NCBI GenBank assembly: GCA_023255875.1
Contig: JAGDVY010000018.1
Coordinates: forward strand, 1-64,000
Length of the DNA stretch: 64,000 nt
Direction: 5' to 3'
Source: Hydrogenobacter sp.
GTDB taxonomy: Bacteria > Aquificota > Aquificia > Aquificales > Aquificaceae
Part shown: piece by piece, positions 9,871-19,291 of the stretch
Numbering within the stretch: the first letter of the stretch is position 1
Layout of the letters: each line of letters starts with the position of its first letter
The notes under the pieces: generated by a model
The model's database searches: none
What the model saw: the letters and a program-made list of their open reading frames with translations, nothing else
Told to the model about the DNA's origin: nothing
Program-made: the position numbers and the translations under genes

Positions 9871-9891
9871 TTTAAAGGCTCTGCCTTTAAA
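9871..9891. repeat. Perfect 9-bp inverted repeat (TTTAAAGGC-TCT-GCCTTTAAA) spanning proS stop codon
   Basis: Read directly; possible 3' hairpin of proS mRNA, but no T-tract follows on the - strand. Confidence 0.7.
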
Positions 9892-11596
9892 GCTTATCCT
9901 TATCTATGAGTTCCTTTACTACTCGTATGGCATCTTGTATATTTATATCAGTTTTCTCGCCTGTGTGTCTGTTTTGAAGCTCAACCTTACCTTCTTTAAC
10001 CTTTCTACCTACTACAAGTCTATAGGGAAATCCGCATAGGTCCGCATCTGCAAACTTAAAGCCAGCACTTGCTTCTCTGTCATCATATATGACATCTAAG
10101 CCTACTTCCTGAGCCATCAGGTAGAGTTTTTCTGCTACCTCCTTTTGTTCCTGATCAGAGGGGTTTAGGCATATGATGTCAAGCTCAAAGGGGGCAACCA
10201 CTGTGGGCCACTTTATACCAAGGTGGTCGTGATACTGCTCCACTATAGCGGACATGCACCGTGAGATACCTATGCCGTAACATCCCATAAATATAGGTTT
10301 GTCCTCACCTTGCTGATCCTTGTAGTATGCCTTCATGGGCACAGAGTAGCGAGTGCCAAGTAAGAATATGTGTCCTATCTCTAAACCTCTACTGACCTTT
10401 AGAGGAGATGCGCACTTGGGGCATGGGTCTCCTTCAACAACTTGTGCCAAGTCAAGGAAATCACCATAAGAAAAATCCCTTTCAGGGTTAGCATTTACAT
10501 AGTGGTAATCCGGTTCATTAAAGGCAATCACCGCGTTCTTTATACCAAAGGTGGAATTATCCCACAGGATTTTCACATCAGCAGGTACATTAAAGGGACC
10601 AATAAAGCCTTTCTGTGTTCCAAAAAGTTTGTAGACCTCCTCGTCAGTGGCAAGCCTGAAGTTTTCTGTGCCAAGAGCTTCTGCGAGTTTGTTCTCATCT
10701 ACTTCCCTATCTCCCCTTATCATAACCATCACTGGCTTGTCCTCAACCATGTAGAGTACCGCTTTTAGTATTTTGCTTTTTGGCACTTTTAAAAACTGGG
10801 AGAGTTCCTCTATGGTTTCCGTGTTGGGTGTATATACCTTTTCTAAGGGCTTTTCTTCTTCTTGATCCTGCTTTCCAAGGGGGAGCTTTACTATCTCCGC
10901 ATTAGCAGAATAGCCACAACTTGGGCAGTAGGCTACCTTTGCCTCTCCGTAGTCTGTGAGGATCACAAACTCGTGGGAACTTATACCTCCTATGGCTCCC
11001 ACACTTGCCTCTACCATTAGGGTGTTTAACCTTAGCTTTTTAAAAATTCTCTCGTAAGCGAATCTCATAGTTTGGTAGGACATCATTGCAGAAAACTCAT
11101 CTGTATCAAAGGAATAAGCGTCTTTCATGATAAACTCTCTTCCACGTATAAGTCCAAAGCGAGGTCTCTTTTCGTCCCTGAACTTTACCTGTATCTGGTA
11201 GAGTATGAAGGGTAGCTGTCTGTAAGAATTCACAAAGCTTCTGACCAAATCCGTTATCTCTTCTTCGTGGGTGGGTCCAAGGCAGTACTCTCTACCATGT
11301 CTGTCCTTTAGAGTAAAAAGCTCTCTTCCATAAAGGTCCCACCTTCCCGTCTCTTTCCAAAGCTCCGCAGGGTTGAGGACTGTGAGCAGGACTTCCTGTG
11401 CACCGCTTCTTTCCATCTCTTTCCTTATGATGTTTTCTATCTTTTTCAGAACTCTATAGCCGGGGGGTGTAAAGGCGTAAATGCCAGAAGCGACCTGCTT
11501 TATAAAGCCACCTTTTAGTAAATATTTGTGTGAAGGTGCTTCCGCATCTGCAGGATCATCTTTTGAAGTGTACCAAAAGTAAAGGCTCCACCGCAT
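9887..11596 (-). CDS. proS: Prolyl-tRNA synthetase (bacterial type with editing insertion)
   Basis: RWSLYFWYTSKDDPADAEAPSHKYLLKGGFIKQVASGIYAFTPPGYRVLKKIE; GPTHEEEITDLVRSFVNSYRQLPFILYQIQVKFRDEKRPRFGLIRGREFIMKDAYSFD. Confidence 0.97.
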   Translation of the reverse strand: MRWSLYFWYTSKDDPADAEAPSHKYLLKGGFIKQVASGIYAFTPPGYRVLKKIENIIRKEMERSGAQEVLLTVLNPAELWKETGRWDLYGRELFTLKDRHGREYCLGPTHEEEITDLVRSFVNSYRQLPFILYQIQVKFRDEKRPRFGLIRGREFIMKDAYSFDTDEFSAMMSYQTMRFAYERIFKKLRLNTLMVEASVGAIGGISSHEFVILTDYGEAKVAYCPSCGYSANAEIVKLPLGKQDQEEEKPLEKVYTPNTETIEELSQFLKVPKSKILKAVLYMVEDKPVMVMIRGDREVDENKLAEALGTENFRLATDEEVYKLFGTQKGFIGPFNVPADVKILWDNSTFGIKNAVIAFNEPDYHYVNANPERDFSYGDFLDLAQVVEGDPCPKCASPLKVSRGLEIGHIFLLGTRYSVPMKAYYKDQQGEDKPIFMGCYGIGISRCMSAIVEQYHDHLGIKWPTVVAPFELDIICLNPSDQEQKEVAEKLYLMAQEVGLDVIYDDREASAGFKFADADLCGFPYRLVVGRKVKEGKVELQNRHTGEKTDINIQDAIRVVKELIDKDKL

Positions 11597-11638
11597 GCAT
11601 GTTTTATTATACCAGAACTTAGTTTATAATCTTCTCAG

Positions 11639-12196
11639 ATGATCAGAGCCTTCGTAGGTTTTTTTACTACAAAGAAATTGTATGAACACGTAGAAAAGTT
11701 AGAAAAGCAAACGGAAAGCTTTATAAAGGGCAAATGGGTAGAACCCCAAAACCTTCACATGACCTTTCAGTTTTTGGGCTATATAGAGGAAGAAAAGCTG
11801 GTGGATGTCATAAAAAACATACAAACCTTAGCAAACAGATACAAACCCATACATGTAAAGTACAGAGCTTTGGGAGTTTTCCCTTCTGTTGATAAGGCAA
11901 GGGTTTTGTGGATAGGCGTTTCAGAGGGTAGTAAGCAGTTGATAGATCTTGCCAAAGAGGTGGTAAGAGCCAACAGAAGGTCAGGTATAAAAGATGAGGG
12001 CAAACCCTTTTATCCTCATGTAACCATATGCAGGATAAAAGAATTTGATAGAAAAAGGCTCAAGGACCTTCTAAAACGCTATGAAAACACAAACTTTGGA
12101 GAGGAAGTTTTAGATCGCATAGCTCTAATTAAAAGCTCGCTGACTTCTATAGGTCCCATATACACTGTTCTGGAGGAGTTTTACTTCCATGGATAA
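11639..12196 (+). CDS. thpR: RNA 2',3'-cyclic phosphodiesterase (2H family)
   Basis: HMTFQFLGY and HVTICRIK (two HxT motifs). Confidence 0.9.
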   Translation: MIRAFVGFFTTKKLYEHVEKLEKQTESFIKGKWVEPQNLHMTFQFLGYIEEEKLVDVIKNIQTLANRYKPIHVKYRALGVFPSVDKARVLWIGVSEGSKQLIDLAKEVVRANRRSGIKDEGKPFYPHVTICRIKEFDRKRLKDLLKRYENTNFGEEVLDRIALIKSSLTSIGPIYTVLEEFYFHG

Positions 12197-13187
12197 GCTC
12201 ACCTACAAATCCGCTGGTGTAGATATTCAAAAGGCTGAAGAGTTTGTGGATTACATAAAACAGAAAGTAAAGCATCTTTCACAGGGTGTCCTACTTTGGG
12301 GAAGTTTTGCAAGTGGATTGGAAATAAGGGGATACAAAAATCCCGTGATCATGATGTCCACAGATGGTGTAGGGACAAAGTTAAAGATAGCACAGGCGGT
12401 AGGCATTCATCACACTATAGGTATAGACCTTGTTGCCATGAATGTGAATGATGTTATCACATCAGGTGCTAAACCCATTGCCTTTTTGGACTACATAGCC
12501 ACTGGAAGGATAGAGCTCAATGTTTTGAAGAAGGTTATTGACGGTATAATTGAGGGTTGTAAAATAGCAAACGTACCTTTGGTAGGTGGGGAAACCGCAG
12601 AAATGCCGGACTTTTATCCTGATGGAGTTTATGACCTTGCGGGTTTCTGCTTGGGGGTGTGTGAGAAAGATGAGCTTATAACGGGTAAGGACATAAAAGA
12701 AGGAGATGTTTTAGTGGGCTTTGCATCTTCTGGTTTTCACTCTAATGGCTACTCTCTCATAAGAAAGGTCTTGGAACTTAAAAGAGTCAGCTACACAGAC
12801 AAAGTGGATGGCAAGTATGTTTATGAATTACTTCTTGAGCCTACCCGTATATACGTACAGGAAATTGAAAAACTAAGAGGAAAGATCAAGATCAAGGGTA
12901 TGGCGCACATAACAGGAGGTGGTATAAAGGGCAACCTGATAAGAATTCTGCCAGAGGGCAAAAGGGCGGTGGTGGAAAAGAAACTCATACCCAAAAACTA
13001 TGTTTTTGATTGGATAAGGAAGCTGGGAGATATAGAAGAAGATGAAATGTATAGGACCTTCAATATGGGGCTTGGTTTTGTGCTGGTAGTAGAAGAAAAG
13101 GAAGTTCATAGAGTGAAAGAACTTGTTGAATCTGCTTTTGTATGTGGATATATAGAGGAGGGCAAGAGAGATGTCCTACTTGTTTAG
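12189..13187 (+). CDS. purM: Phosphoribosylformylglycinamidine cyclo-ligase (AIR synthase)
   Basis: YKSAGVDIQKAEEFV; STDGVGTKLKIAQ; VNDVITSGAKPIAFLDYIATG; LVGGETAEMPDFYPDGVYDLAGF; HITGGGIKGNLIRILP. Confidence 0.97.
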   Translation: MDKLTYKSAGVDIQKAEEFVDYIKQKVKHLSQGVLLWGSFASGLEIRGYKNPVIMMSTDGVGTKLKIAQAVGIHHTIGIDLVAMNVNDVITSGAKPIAFLDYIATGRIELNVLKKVIDGIIEGCKIANVPLVGGETAEMPDFYPDGVYDLAGFCLGVCEKDELITGKDIKEGDVLVGFASSGFHSNGYSLIRKVLELKRVSYTDKVDGKYVYELLLEPTRIYVQEIEKLRGKIKIKGMAHITGGGIKGNLIRILPEGKRAVVEKKLIPKNYVFDWIRKLGDIEEDEMYRTFNMGLGFVLVVEEKEVHRVKELVESAFVCGYIEEGKRDVLLV

Positions 13188-15507
13188 AAAGGCATTTTTG
13201 ATAAGCGCGCTTTTTGCCAGCTTTTCTTTTGGTCAAGTCATACAAAAGGTGGAAATATCTGGAGCTAAGTATGTGCCCGATGAAGTCATAAGAGCTCTAA
13301 TAAAGGCAAGGGAAGGTATCACCTACACACCTGACCTGGTTAGAGAGGACATAAGAAGACTATACAGAACGGGATTTTTTGATAAGATAGAGGTGCGGGA
13401 AGAAAGAGAAGGTGATAAAGTCACACTCTACTATAATGTGGTAGACCTTCCTATCATCTATAAGATAGAATTTACAGGCAACAGAAAGATAAAGTCAGAG
13501 GACCTGGAGAAAAAGATAGGCATAGAAACAGAAGTAGGCAAGATAGATATAGAGGAGCTCACCAAAGGCTACACATCATCCCCTGCAATAGAGGAAAAGG
13601 TAGAGATACAAAGAAGACTAAAACTGGGAAGGGTTTTAAGTAGAGAGGAGATGGAATACATAAAGAGAAAGATAATAGAGGCTTATGCCAAAGAAGGTTA
13701 CCCCAACGTGATGGTATCCTACCAAATAGTTCCAAAGAAAGGGGCTTCTAAACTGGTTTATCAAATAGTGGAGGGCTCTCCAGAGTATGTATCCTCAATA
13801 GTATTCAAAGGAAACAAAACTTTCAGGTCTGGTAGGCTGTTGGACCTAATGGAAACAAAACCTCCCAGTCTGTTGGCTTTTAGGTTGCACCCACCTTTTA
13901 GTGAAGAGGTCCTAAAGGATGACATTAAAAGGCTTGAGGAGTTTTACAGGTCTGAGGGCTTTTTGGACGCAAAGGTATCTTACAAGATCACCAAAAAAGA
14001 CAACAAGTACACAGTGGAGATAGATATACAAGAAGGTAAAAGATACAAACTTGACGAACTTAAAATAGAAGGTAATACCCTTTTCTCTTACAACGAGCTT
14101 GTAGGAAAAATCCTGAAAAAGAACAAAGGCGGTTATTACAGGGAACAGGTCATTAATGAACTTATAGAGAATATAAAAAGGCAGTACTCCTCTATAGGTT
14201 TTCTCAATGTTTCTGTTTCCAAAGATGAAAAGATAGACAGTGAAGGCAAAAAAGTGAGCGTGGTGTTAAAGATAAACGAAGGAGAACCCGTTTATGTGGA
14301 TAGAATTCAAATAAGAGGCAATTACGAGACAAGGGATTATGTGATAAGGAGGGAAATGAGAATACAAGAGGGTGAGCTTGCGGACGAAAAAGAGATAGAG
14401 CGCTCAAGGACTAGGATATTCAACCTTGGTTATTACGAAGATGTGTCCATACAGCCTTTACCTTCGAAAGGCAAAAGGTGGGACTTTGAAGTCAATATTA
14501 GAGAAAGATTCACTGGTCAGTTCTCTGTGGGTCTTGGGTACAACCAAGTTACAAAAGTGTCAGGCTTTGTGGCTATAAGAAAAGGCAACTTTTTGGGCAC
14601 AGGTGATATAGCTAGCATATCTGTATCCTACGGTAGCAGATACAAGGACAATTCAGTGTCTTACACTAAAAAGTGGTTTCTCAATAAACCTATAGATCTT
14701 ACCGGGTCTTTATACGATAGGCGTATAGAATACACTACTTACACTGTATCCAGGACAGGAGTTGATTTTATACTTTCTCGGGAGTTTGCAGAATATTGGC
14801 GCGTGAGCGGTGGATTTAGTGTGCAAAAAGTCAGGTACTCTAACATTTCACCTAATGCATCCGTTGTAGTCCAGCGGGAGGCAGGCACAAGACAGTCAAG
14901 AAAACTCATCTTTGGCATTACCAGAGACACAAGGGACAACTACCTTTTCCCAACAAAGGGAGCACTTACAGACCTGAGTTATTCTGTTGCTGTTCCCGTT
15001 CTGGGAGGTACAGAAAAGTTCAACAAGGTGGTTCTTTCCCATCAGATGTTCATGAAGGATAACATTTTTGACACGGGTCTTATATTATCTTTAAAAGGTA
15101 TGGTAGGTATGGTAGAGCCTTACGGTGGAAAGACTGTGCCCCTTGATGAGAGGTTCTTTGTGGGCGGTGACTTTACCATAAGGGGTTATAAGTATGGCTA
15201 TGCTGGACCTCTTGACCCTAACACCAACGATCCTATAGGAGGAACCAGGGAACTCATACTTTCCACAGAACTTAACTATCCCCTATATAAAAACATACTT
15301 TACGGTGCAGTGTTTTACGATACAGGTCTGGCTGCCAACAGCTGGAAGGACTTTAAGCCTCAAAACTTCCGTGGTGGCTATGGCGTAGGCATAAGGTTTA
15401 TAACTCCCATTGCTCCCATAAAGCTTGACTGGGCTTTCAAGACCAAGAAAGTACCAGGTGATACATCAAGAAGCAAACTTCACTTTGTGTTGGGGGTGTT
15501 CTTCTGA
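13171..15507 (+). CDS. bamA: Outer membrane protein assembly factor BamA (Omp85)
   Basis: Signal peptide, repeated POTRA-like segments, C-terminal barrel with FFVGGDFTIRGYKYG and terminal F (LHFVLGVFF). Confidence 0.93.
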   Translation: MSYLFRKAFLISALFASFSFGQVIQKVEISGAKYVPDEVIRALIKAREGITYTPDLVREDIRRLYRTGFFDKIEVREEREGDKVTLYYNVVDLPIIYKIEFTGNRKIKSEDLEKKIGIETEVGKIDIEELTKGYTSSPAIEEKVEIQRRLKLGRVLSREEMEYIKRKIIEAYAKEGYPNVMVSYQIVPKKGASKLVYQIVEGSPEYVSSIVFKGNKTFRSGRLLDLMETKPPSLLAFRLHPPFSEEVLKDDIKRLEEFYRSEGFLDAKVSYKITKKDNKYTVEIDIQEGKRYKLDELKIEGNTLFSYNELVGKILKKNKGGYYREQVINELIENIKRQYSSIGFLNVSVSKDEKIDSEGKKVSVVLKINEGEPVYVDRIQIRGNYETRDYVIRREMRIQEGELADEKEIERSRTRIFNLGYYEDVSIQPLPSKGKRWDFEVNIRERFTGQFSVGLGYNQVTKVSGFVAIRKGNFLGTGDIASISVSYGSRYKDNSVSYTKKWFLNKPIDLTGSLYDRRIEYTTYTVSRTGVDFILSREFAEYWRVSGGFSVQKVRYSNISPNASVVVQREAGTRQSRKLIFGITRDTRDNYLFPTKGALTDLSYSVAVPVLGGTEKFNKVVLSHQMFMKDNIFDTGLILSLKGMVGMVEPYGGKTVPLDERFFVGGDFTIRGYKYGYAGPLDPNTNDPIGGTRELILSTELNYPLYKNILYGAVFYDTGLAANSWKDFKPQNFRGGYGVGIRFITPIAPIKLDWAFKTKKVPGDTSRSKLHFVLGVFF

Positions 15508-16292
15508 TGATACCAAGGGCTTTAACCATTGCAGGGTCTGACAGCGGAGGCGGTGCTGGCATTCAGGCAGACCTCAAAACCTTTACCGTTCTTGGTGTTT
15601 ATGGTATGACCGCGATAACCTCCATTACTGTCCAAAACACGGTGGGAGTCTTTGGTGTTTATGACCTTCCTGCGGACATAGTTTATAACCAAATAAAAGT
15701 GGTGGTGGAAGATATAGGCGTAGATGCTGCAAAAACGGGAATGCTATCTTCTGAGGAGATCATAAAGGCAGTCTCAAAGGCAATAAAGGATTTCAAGATA
15801 GAAAAGCTGGTAATAGACCCCGTTATGAGGGCAAAGTCAGGGGACTCACTGCTTGCACCATCTGCAAAAGAAGCGCTCATTAAGGAACTTCTGCCTCTTG
15901 CCCTTATAGTAACACCCAACATTCCAGAAGCTCAGGAGATATGCGGTTTTGAGATAAGAGATTTAGAGGACATGGAAAAAGCCTGCAAAGTCATCTATTC
16001 CTTTGGTCCTTCCTATGTGGTAGTAAAGGGTGGACATTTGGAAGGTAATAAAAAGGTAGATGTGGTCTATGACGGGAAGGGCTTTCACTATTTGGAAGGT
16101 AAGTATGTGCCCACAAAAAACACCCACGGTACAGGATGCACCTTTTCTTCCGCTATAACAGCCTATTTGGCAAAGGGAGAAGAACCCCTTGAAGCTCTCA
16201 AAAAAGCAAAACACTATCTTCAGTCCGCCATAGAGCAAAGTCTTAACATAGGACACGGGCATGGACCTCTGAACCACATGTGGATGTTATAA
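15507..16292 (+). CDS. thiD: Hydroxymethylpyrimidine/phosphomethylpyrimidine kinase
   Basis: ALTIAGSDSGGGAGIQADLKTFTVLGVYGMTAITSITVQNT; KNTHGTGCTFSSAITAYLAKGE. Confidence 0.95.
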   Translation: MIPRALTIAGSDSGGGAGIQADLKTFTVLGVYGMTAITSITVQNTVGVFGVYDLPADIVYNQIKVVVEDIGVDAAKTGMLSSEEIIKAVSKAIKDFKIEKLVIDPVMRAKSGDSLLAPSAKEALIKELLPLALIVTPNIPEAQEICGFEIRDLEDMEKACKVIYSFGPSYVVVKGGHLEGNKKVDVVYDGKGFHYLEGKYVPTKNTHGTGCTFSSAITAYLAKGEEPLEALKKAKHYLQSAIEQSLNIGHGHGPLNHMWML

Positions 16293-16299
16293 TTTCCTC

Positions 16300-17073
16300 A
16301 TGCGCACAGTGGATGTAAGCTCAAAACCAATAACCCTTAGAACCGCAAAAGCTTACGGCAGAATAAGACTAAGCCCGCAAACGGTAAAAGCCATCCTGGA
16401 GGGAAATATACCAAAGGGAAATGTCCTTGAGGCAAGCAAGCTCGCTGGTATCATGTCAGTAAAAAAAACCTCAGAACTCTTACCCTTTTGCCATCCTCTA
16501 ACTTTTCAACATGCCCAGATAGATATAAACATTAAGGAGGACACTATAGAGGCGTTTTCTTATGTAAAAGGCATAGAAAGGACAGGCTATGAGATGGAAG
16601 CTCTAACTTCTGTGGCTGTCTGTCTGCTTACCATCTACGATATGTGTAAAGGCATGGACCCAAGCATGGTTATTGAGGAGATAAAGCTCGTTGAAAAGAC
16701 AGGTGGCAAGTCCCAGTGGGCAAAAGACCTAAGGGATAAAAGAGTGCTTGTCCTTGCAGAAGAAGAACTTTTTAATATTATCGCAGGCTATCTTGAAAAG
16801 CTTCATCCATTGGAAGTATCTACACAAGAAGGCAAAGGATACCATATGGTCATATCCACTCAGGACATACCCATTGCTGAGGAGTTTTATGGGCTTGAAA
16901 TAGTTGTAAACCAGACATTGTTTAGCTTACTTCCCACGCATCTAAGAAAGGGCGTGCGCATTGGAAAAGATATCTTGGGGCGTTTGGTTATACACATAGA
17001 ACCTTCTGAACACATCATATCAGCCTTCTTTGAAAACTTTTCATATCTTCTTGGAACATGGGCAGATGGATAA
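16300..17073 (+). CDS. moaC: MoaC-like (cyclic pyranopterin monophosphate synthase) domain plus uncharacterised ~110-aa C-terminal domain
   Basis: KLAGIMSVKKTSELLPFCHPLTFQHAQIDI; GIERTGYEMEALTSVAVCLLTIYDMCKGMD; KTGGKSQW; extra C-terminal region after ~aa 146. Confidence 0.85.
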   Translation: MRTVDVSSKPITLRTAKAYGRIRLSPQTVKAILEGNIPKGNVLEASKLAGIMSVKKTSELLPFCHPLTFQHAQIDINIKEDTIEAFSYVKGIERTGYEMEALTSVAVCLLTIYDMCKGMDPSMVIEEIKLVEKTGGKSQWAKDLRDKRVLVLAEEELFNIIAGYLEKLHPLEVSTQEGKGYHMVISTQDIPIAEEFYGLEIVVNQTLFSLLPTHLRKGVRIGKDILGRLVIHIEPSEHIISAFFENFSYLLGTWADG

Positions 17074-18076
17074 GCTCTACTTTTGGCTAACTCTCAAAGC
17101 CATAAAAGGTTTGGGAGAGAGGAGCATAAAGAAGCTATACACTTTTTACAAAGACCCAAAGCTCGTACTTGAAAGTCATGAAAAGGAGCTAGAGCAAGTA
17201 GTAGGTAAAGAAAAAGCCTTTAGGATAAAAAATAGAGAACTATCCTTTGATCCTCAGGAAGTCCTCAAGCAGGTGGAAAGGGAAGGTATAAAGTACCTGA
17301 CCTTAGATGACGAGAACTACCCAAAGCTTCTAAAAAGTATAGAAGACCCTCCTCCCGTGCTTTTCTACAGGGGACAGATAAAAGAGCTTCCCTTTGTTGC
17401 GGTAGTAGGCACACGCAAACCTGAGTACTACAGTGTGAGCTTTACAAAAGACTTGATAAAACAGCTTATTGGTATGTCCTTTGGGATTGTTTCGGGAGGT
17501 GCAAGAGGTATAGACCTTTTATCTCACAAGTACGCGGTGGAGTTTGGTGGATACACTGTGTGTGTGCTTGGTTTTGGTATTCTCAACATGCCCAAACATC
17601 TTGAGTTTCTTTTATCCAAAGGTTCAGCGGTTATCTCCGAGTTTTTACCCACAGAACCTCCCAGTGATTATACTTTTCCCAGACGCAACAGGATAATAAG
17701 CGGTATGTCCCAAGCGGTTTTTATAGTAGAGGCAGGAATAAACAGTGGAGCTCTCATAACTGCTGAGTACGCTTACAAACAAAAAAGACCCGTTTATGCT
17801 CATATAGGTGTAGGCAAAAGCGACAGGTGGGACGGATGCGCAAAGCTCATCAACGAAGGAAAGGCAAAGTTCTTCAGAAATGCGCAAGAGACCCTCTTAA
17901 ATACCAAGATGCTTACAAAAAGTGATGGAATCCTAAACCTACTTACAAGCCCCAAAACCTTTGACGAGCTCATAGAAATTTCTGGACTTCCTGCTACAGA
18001 ACTTCTTAGAATACTCACAGAGTATGAGCTGAGCGGTAAGGTTGTGAAGATGGGAGCTTACTACAGACTATTGTAG
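17066..18076 (+). CDS. dprA: DNA processing protein DprA/Smf (start at 17066 preferred)
   Basis: KAIKGLGERSIKKLY; VVGTRKPEYYS; GIVSGGARGIDLLSHKYAV; SEFLPTEPPSDYTFPRRNRIISGMSQAVFIVEAGINSGALITAEYAYKQKRPVYA. Confidence 0.95.
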   Translation: MDKLYFWLTLKAIKGLGERSIKKLYTFYKDPKLVLESHEKELEQVVGKEKAFRIKNRELSFDPQEVLKQVEREGIKYLTLDDENYPKLLKSIEDPPPVLFYRGQIKELPFVAVVGTRKPEYYSVSFTKDLIKQLIGMSFGIVSGGARGIDLLSHKYAVEFGGYTVCVLGFGILNMPKHLEFLLSKGSAVISEFLPTEPPSDYTFPRRNRIISGMSQAVFIVEAGINSGALITAEYAYKQKRPVYAHIGVGKSDRWDGCAKLINEGKAKFFRNAQETLLNTKMLTKSDGILNLLTSPKTFDELIEISGLPATELLRILTEYELSGKVVKMGAYYRLL

Positions 18077-18091
18077 TATAATCTTTTAACC

Positions 18092-19288
18092 ATGAAATTA
18101 GCTTTTTTGAGGACGGGAAACGAAAAAGGAGTAAATAGACACATACTTTCTTTGCTTGATTACTTCAAAAGCAAAGGTGTAGAGGTCAGAGAGTTTGAGC
18201 TAAACCAAGAGGATATACAAAGAACCATCAATGACATTCTTGAGTTTTCTCCTACCTTTCTTATGGACATAAACTCAACGGGTATGATAGTGGGACAGCA
18301 AGAGCAGAAGAAAGTACCCATGTGTGATGCCTTTGGGTTTGTGCATGTAAGCATCTTTACAGACGATCCTCTTTTGTACTTTCCCATACTGCTTGAGGTT
18401 AGAGAAGCAAACAACTTCCTACCTGTGGTGTGCGATCTTAAGTATGTGGATAGCTTGAAACTTCTTGGTATCAACAAGGGAATTTTTTACATAACTCCCT
18501 TTGTGGATCAAAGGTACATGAAGCAGTCCAAAGGTGAGAAAGATATACAGATAATTTTTGTAGGTCCAGTGGTAGATCCGCAAATAATTGCCAATCAGGT
18601 TGCAGAGATCTTACCTCAATACGCTGTACCTCTGTTTTTTGAAGTGGGTGAGTTTATGTTTAGGAATCCAGAAGTGCCAGCTTTTGTTGCCTCTGAGTAC
18701 ATACTATCCATGTTTCAACAGAGTATTCAGGAACAAATAGAGCAATGGAAAAGGGAAAAGCCAGAGGAGTATCTGAGATTCCTAAACGATGTGTCCATAT
18801 ACGCTACCTTTAGAAAAAGGTGGTACATTCTGAGCTTTCTTGAGGGTATAAACCTAAAGATTCTTGGTGATTTTCAGGGTGAGCTTATGGAAGGACACGA
18901 GGTTTTACAAACAAGCTCCTACGAGGACTTTCTTGAAGCCTTTGACAGGTCTTACATGGCTGTGCTCAGCTTTCCCTTTAACCTGCCTTCTGGGATAGGT
19001 TTTACTCCCCTTGAAGTGGGCTTTATGGGTTGTGCACCAGTTATAGACTACAGAATGACCCTTCCTGGCTTCCTTACACCAGGAACTGAGTGTATTACAT
19101 ACTTGCCTCTTGACAGGGCGGATATAGAAGAAAAAGTCCTTTATTACCTTGATCACTTGGACGAGGCGCTATCTATAGGACAGGCTTTGCGAAATAAGGT
19201 TTTAGAAAAATTTTCTCCCGATGACAGAGGTGAGTTCTTACTAAATGTGTTTGAGCAGATAATCCAGCAGGCAGGCAAAAATTCTTAA
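18092..19288 (+). CDS. Glycosyltransferase-like (CgeB-type) protein
   Basis: C-terminal GEGH-like/SYEDFLEAFDRSYMAVLSFPFNLPSGIGFTPLEVGFMGCAPVIDY pattern of glycosyl transferase group 1 proteins. Confidence 0.6.
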   Translation: MKLAFLRTGNEKGVNRHILSLLDYFKSKGVEVREFELNQEDIQRTINDILEFSPTFLMDINSTGMIVGQQEQKKVPMCDAFGFVHVSIFTDDPLLYFPILLEVREANNFLPVVCDLKYVDSLKLLGINKGIFYITPFVDQRYMKQSKGEKDIQIIFVGPVVDPQIIANQVAEILPQYAVPLFFEVGEFMFRNPEVPAFVASEYILSMFQQSIQEQIEQWKREKPEEYLRFLNDVSIYATFRKRWYILSFLEGINLKILGDFQGELMEGHEVLQTSSYEDFLEAFDRSYMAVLSFPFNLPSGIGFTPLEVGFMGCAPVIDYRMTLPGFLTPGTECITYLPLDRADIEEKVLYYLDHLDEALSIGQALRNKVLEKFSPDDRGEFLLNVFEQIIQQAGKNS

Positions 19289-19291
19289 GAT

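Noticed and set aside
16300-17073. Calling the protein a standard MoaC-MoaB/MogA fusion
   Set aside because: The C-terminal part is too short and lacks a visible TGGTG-type motif.
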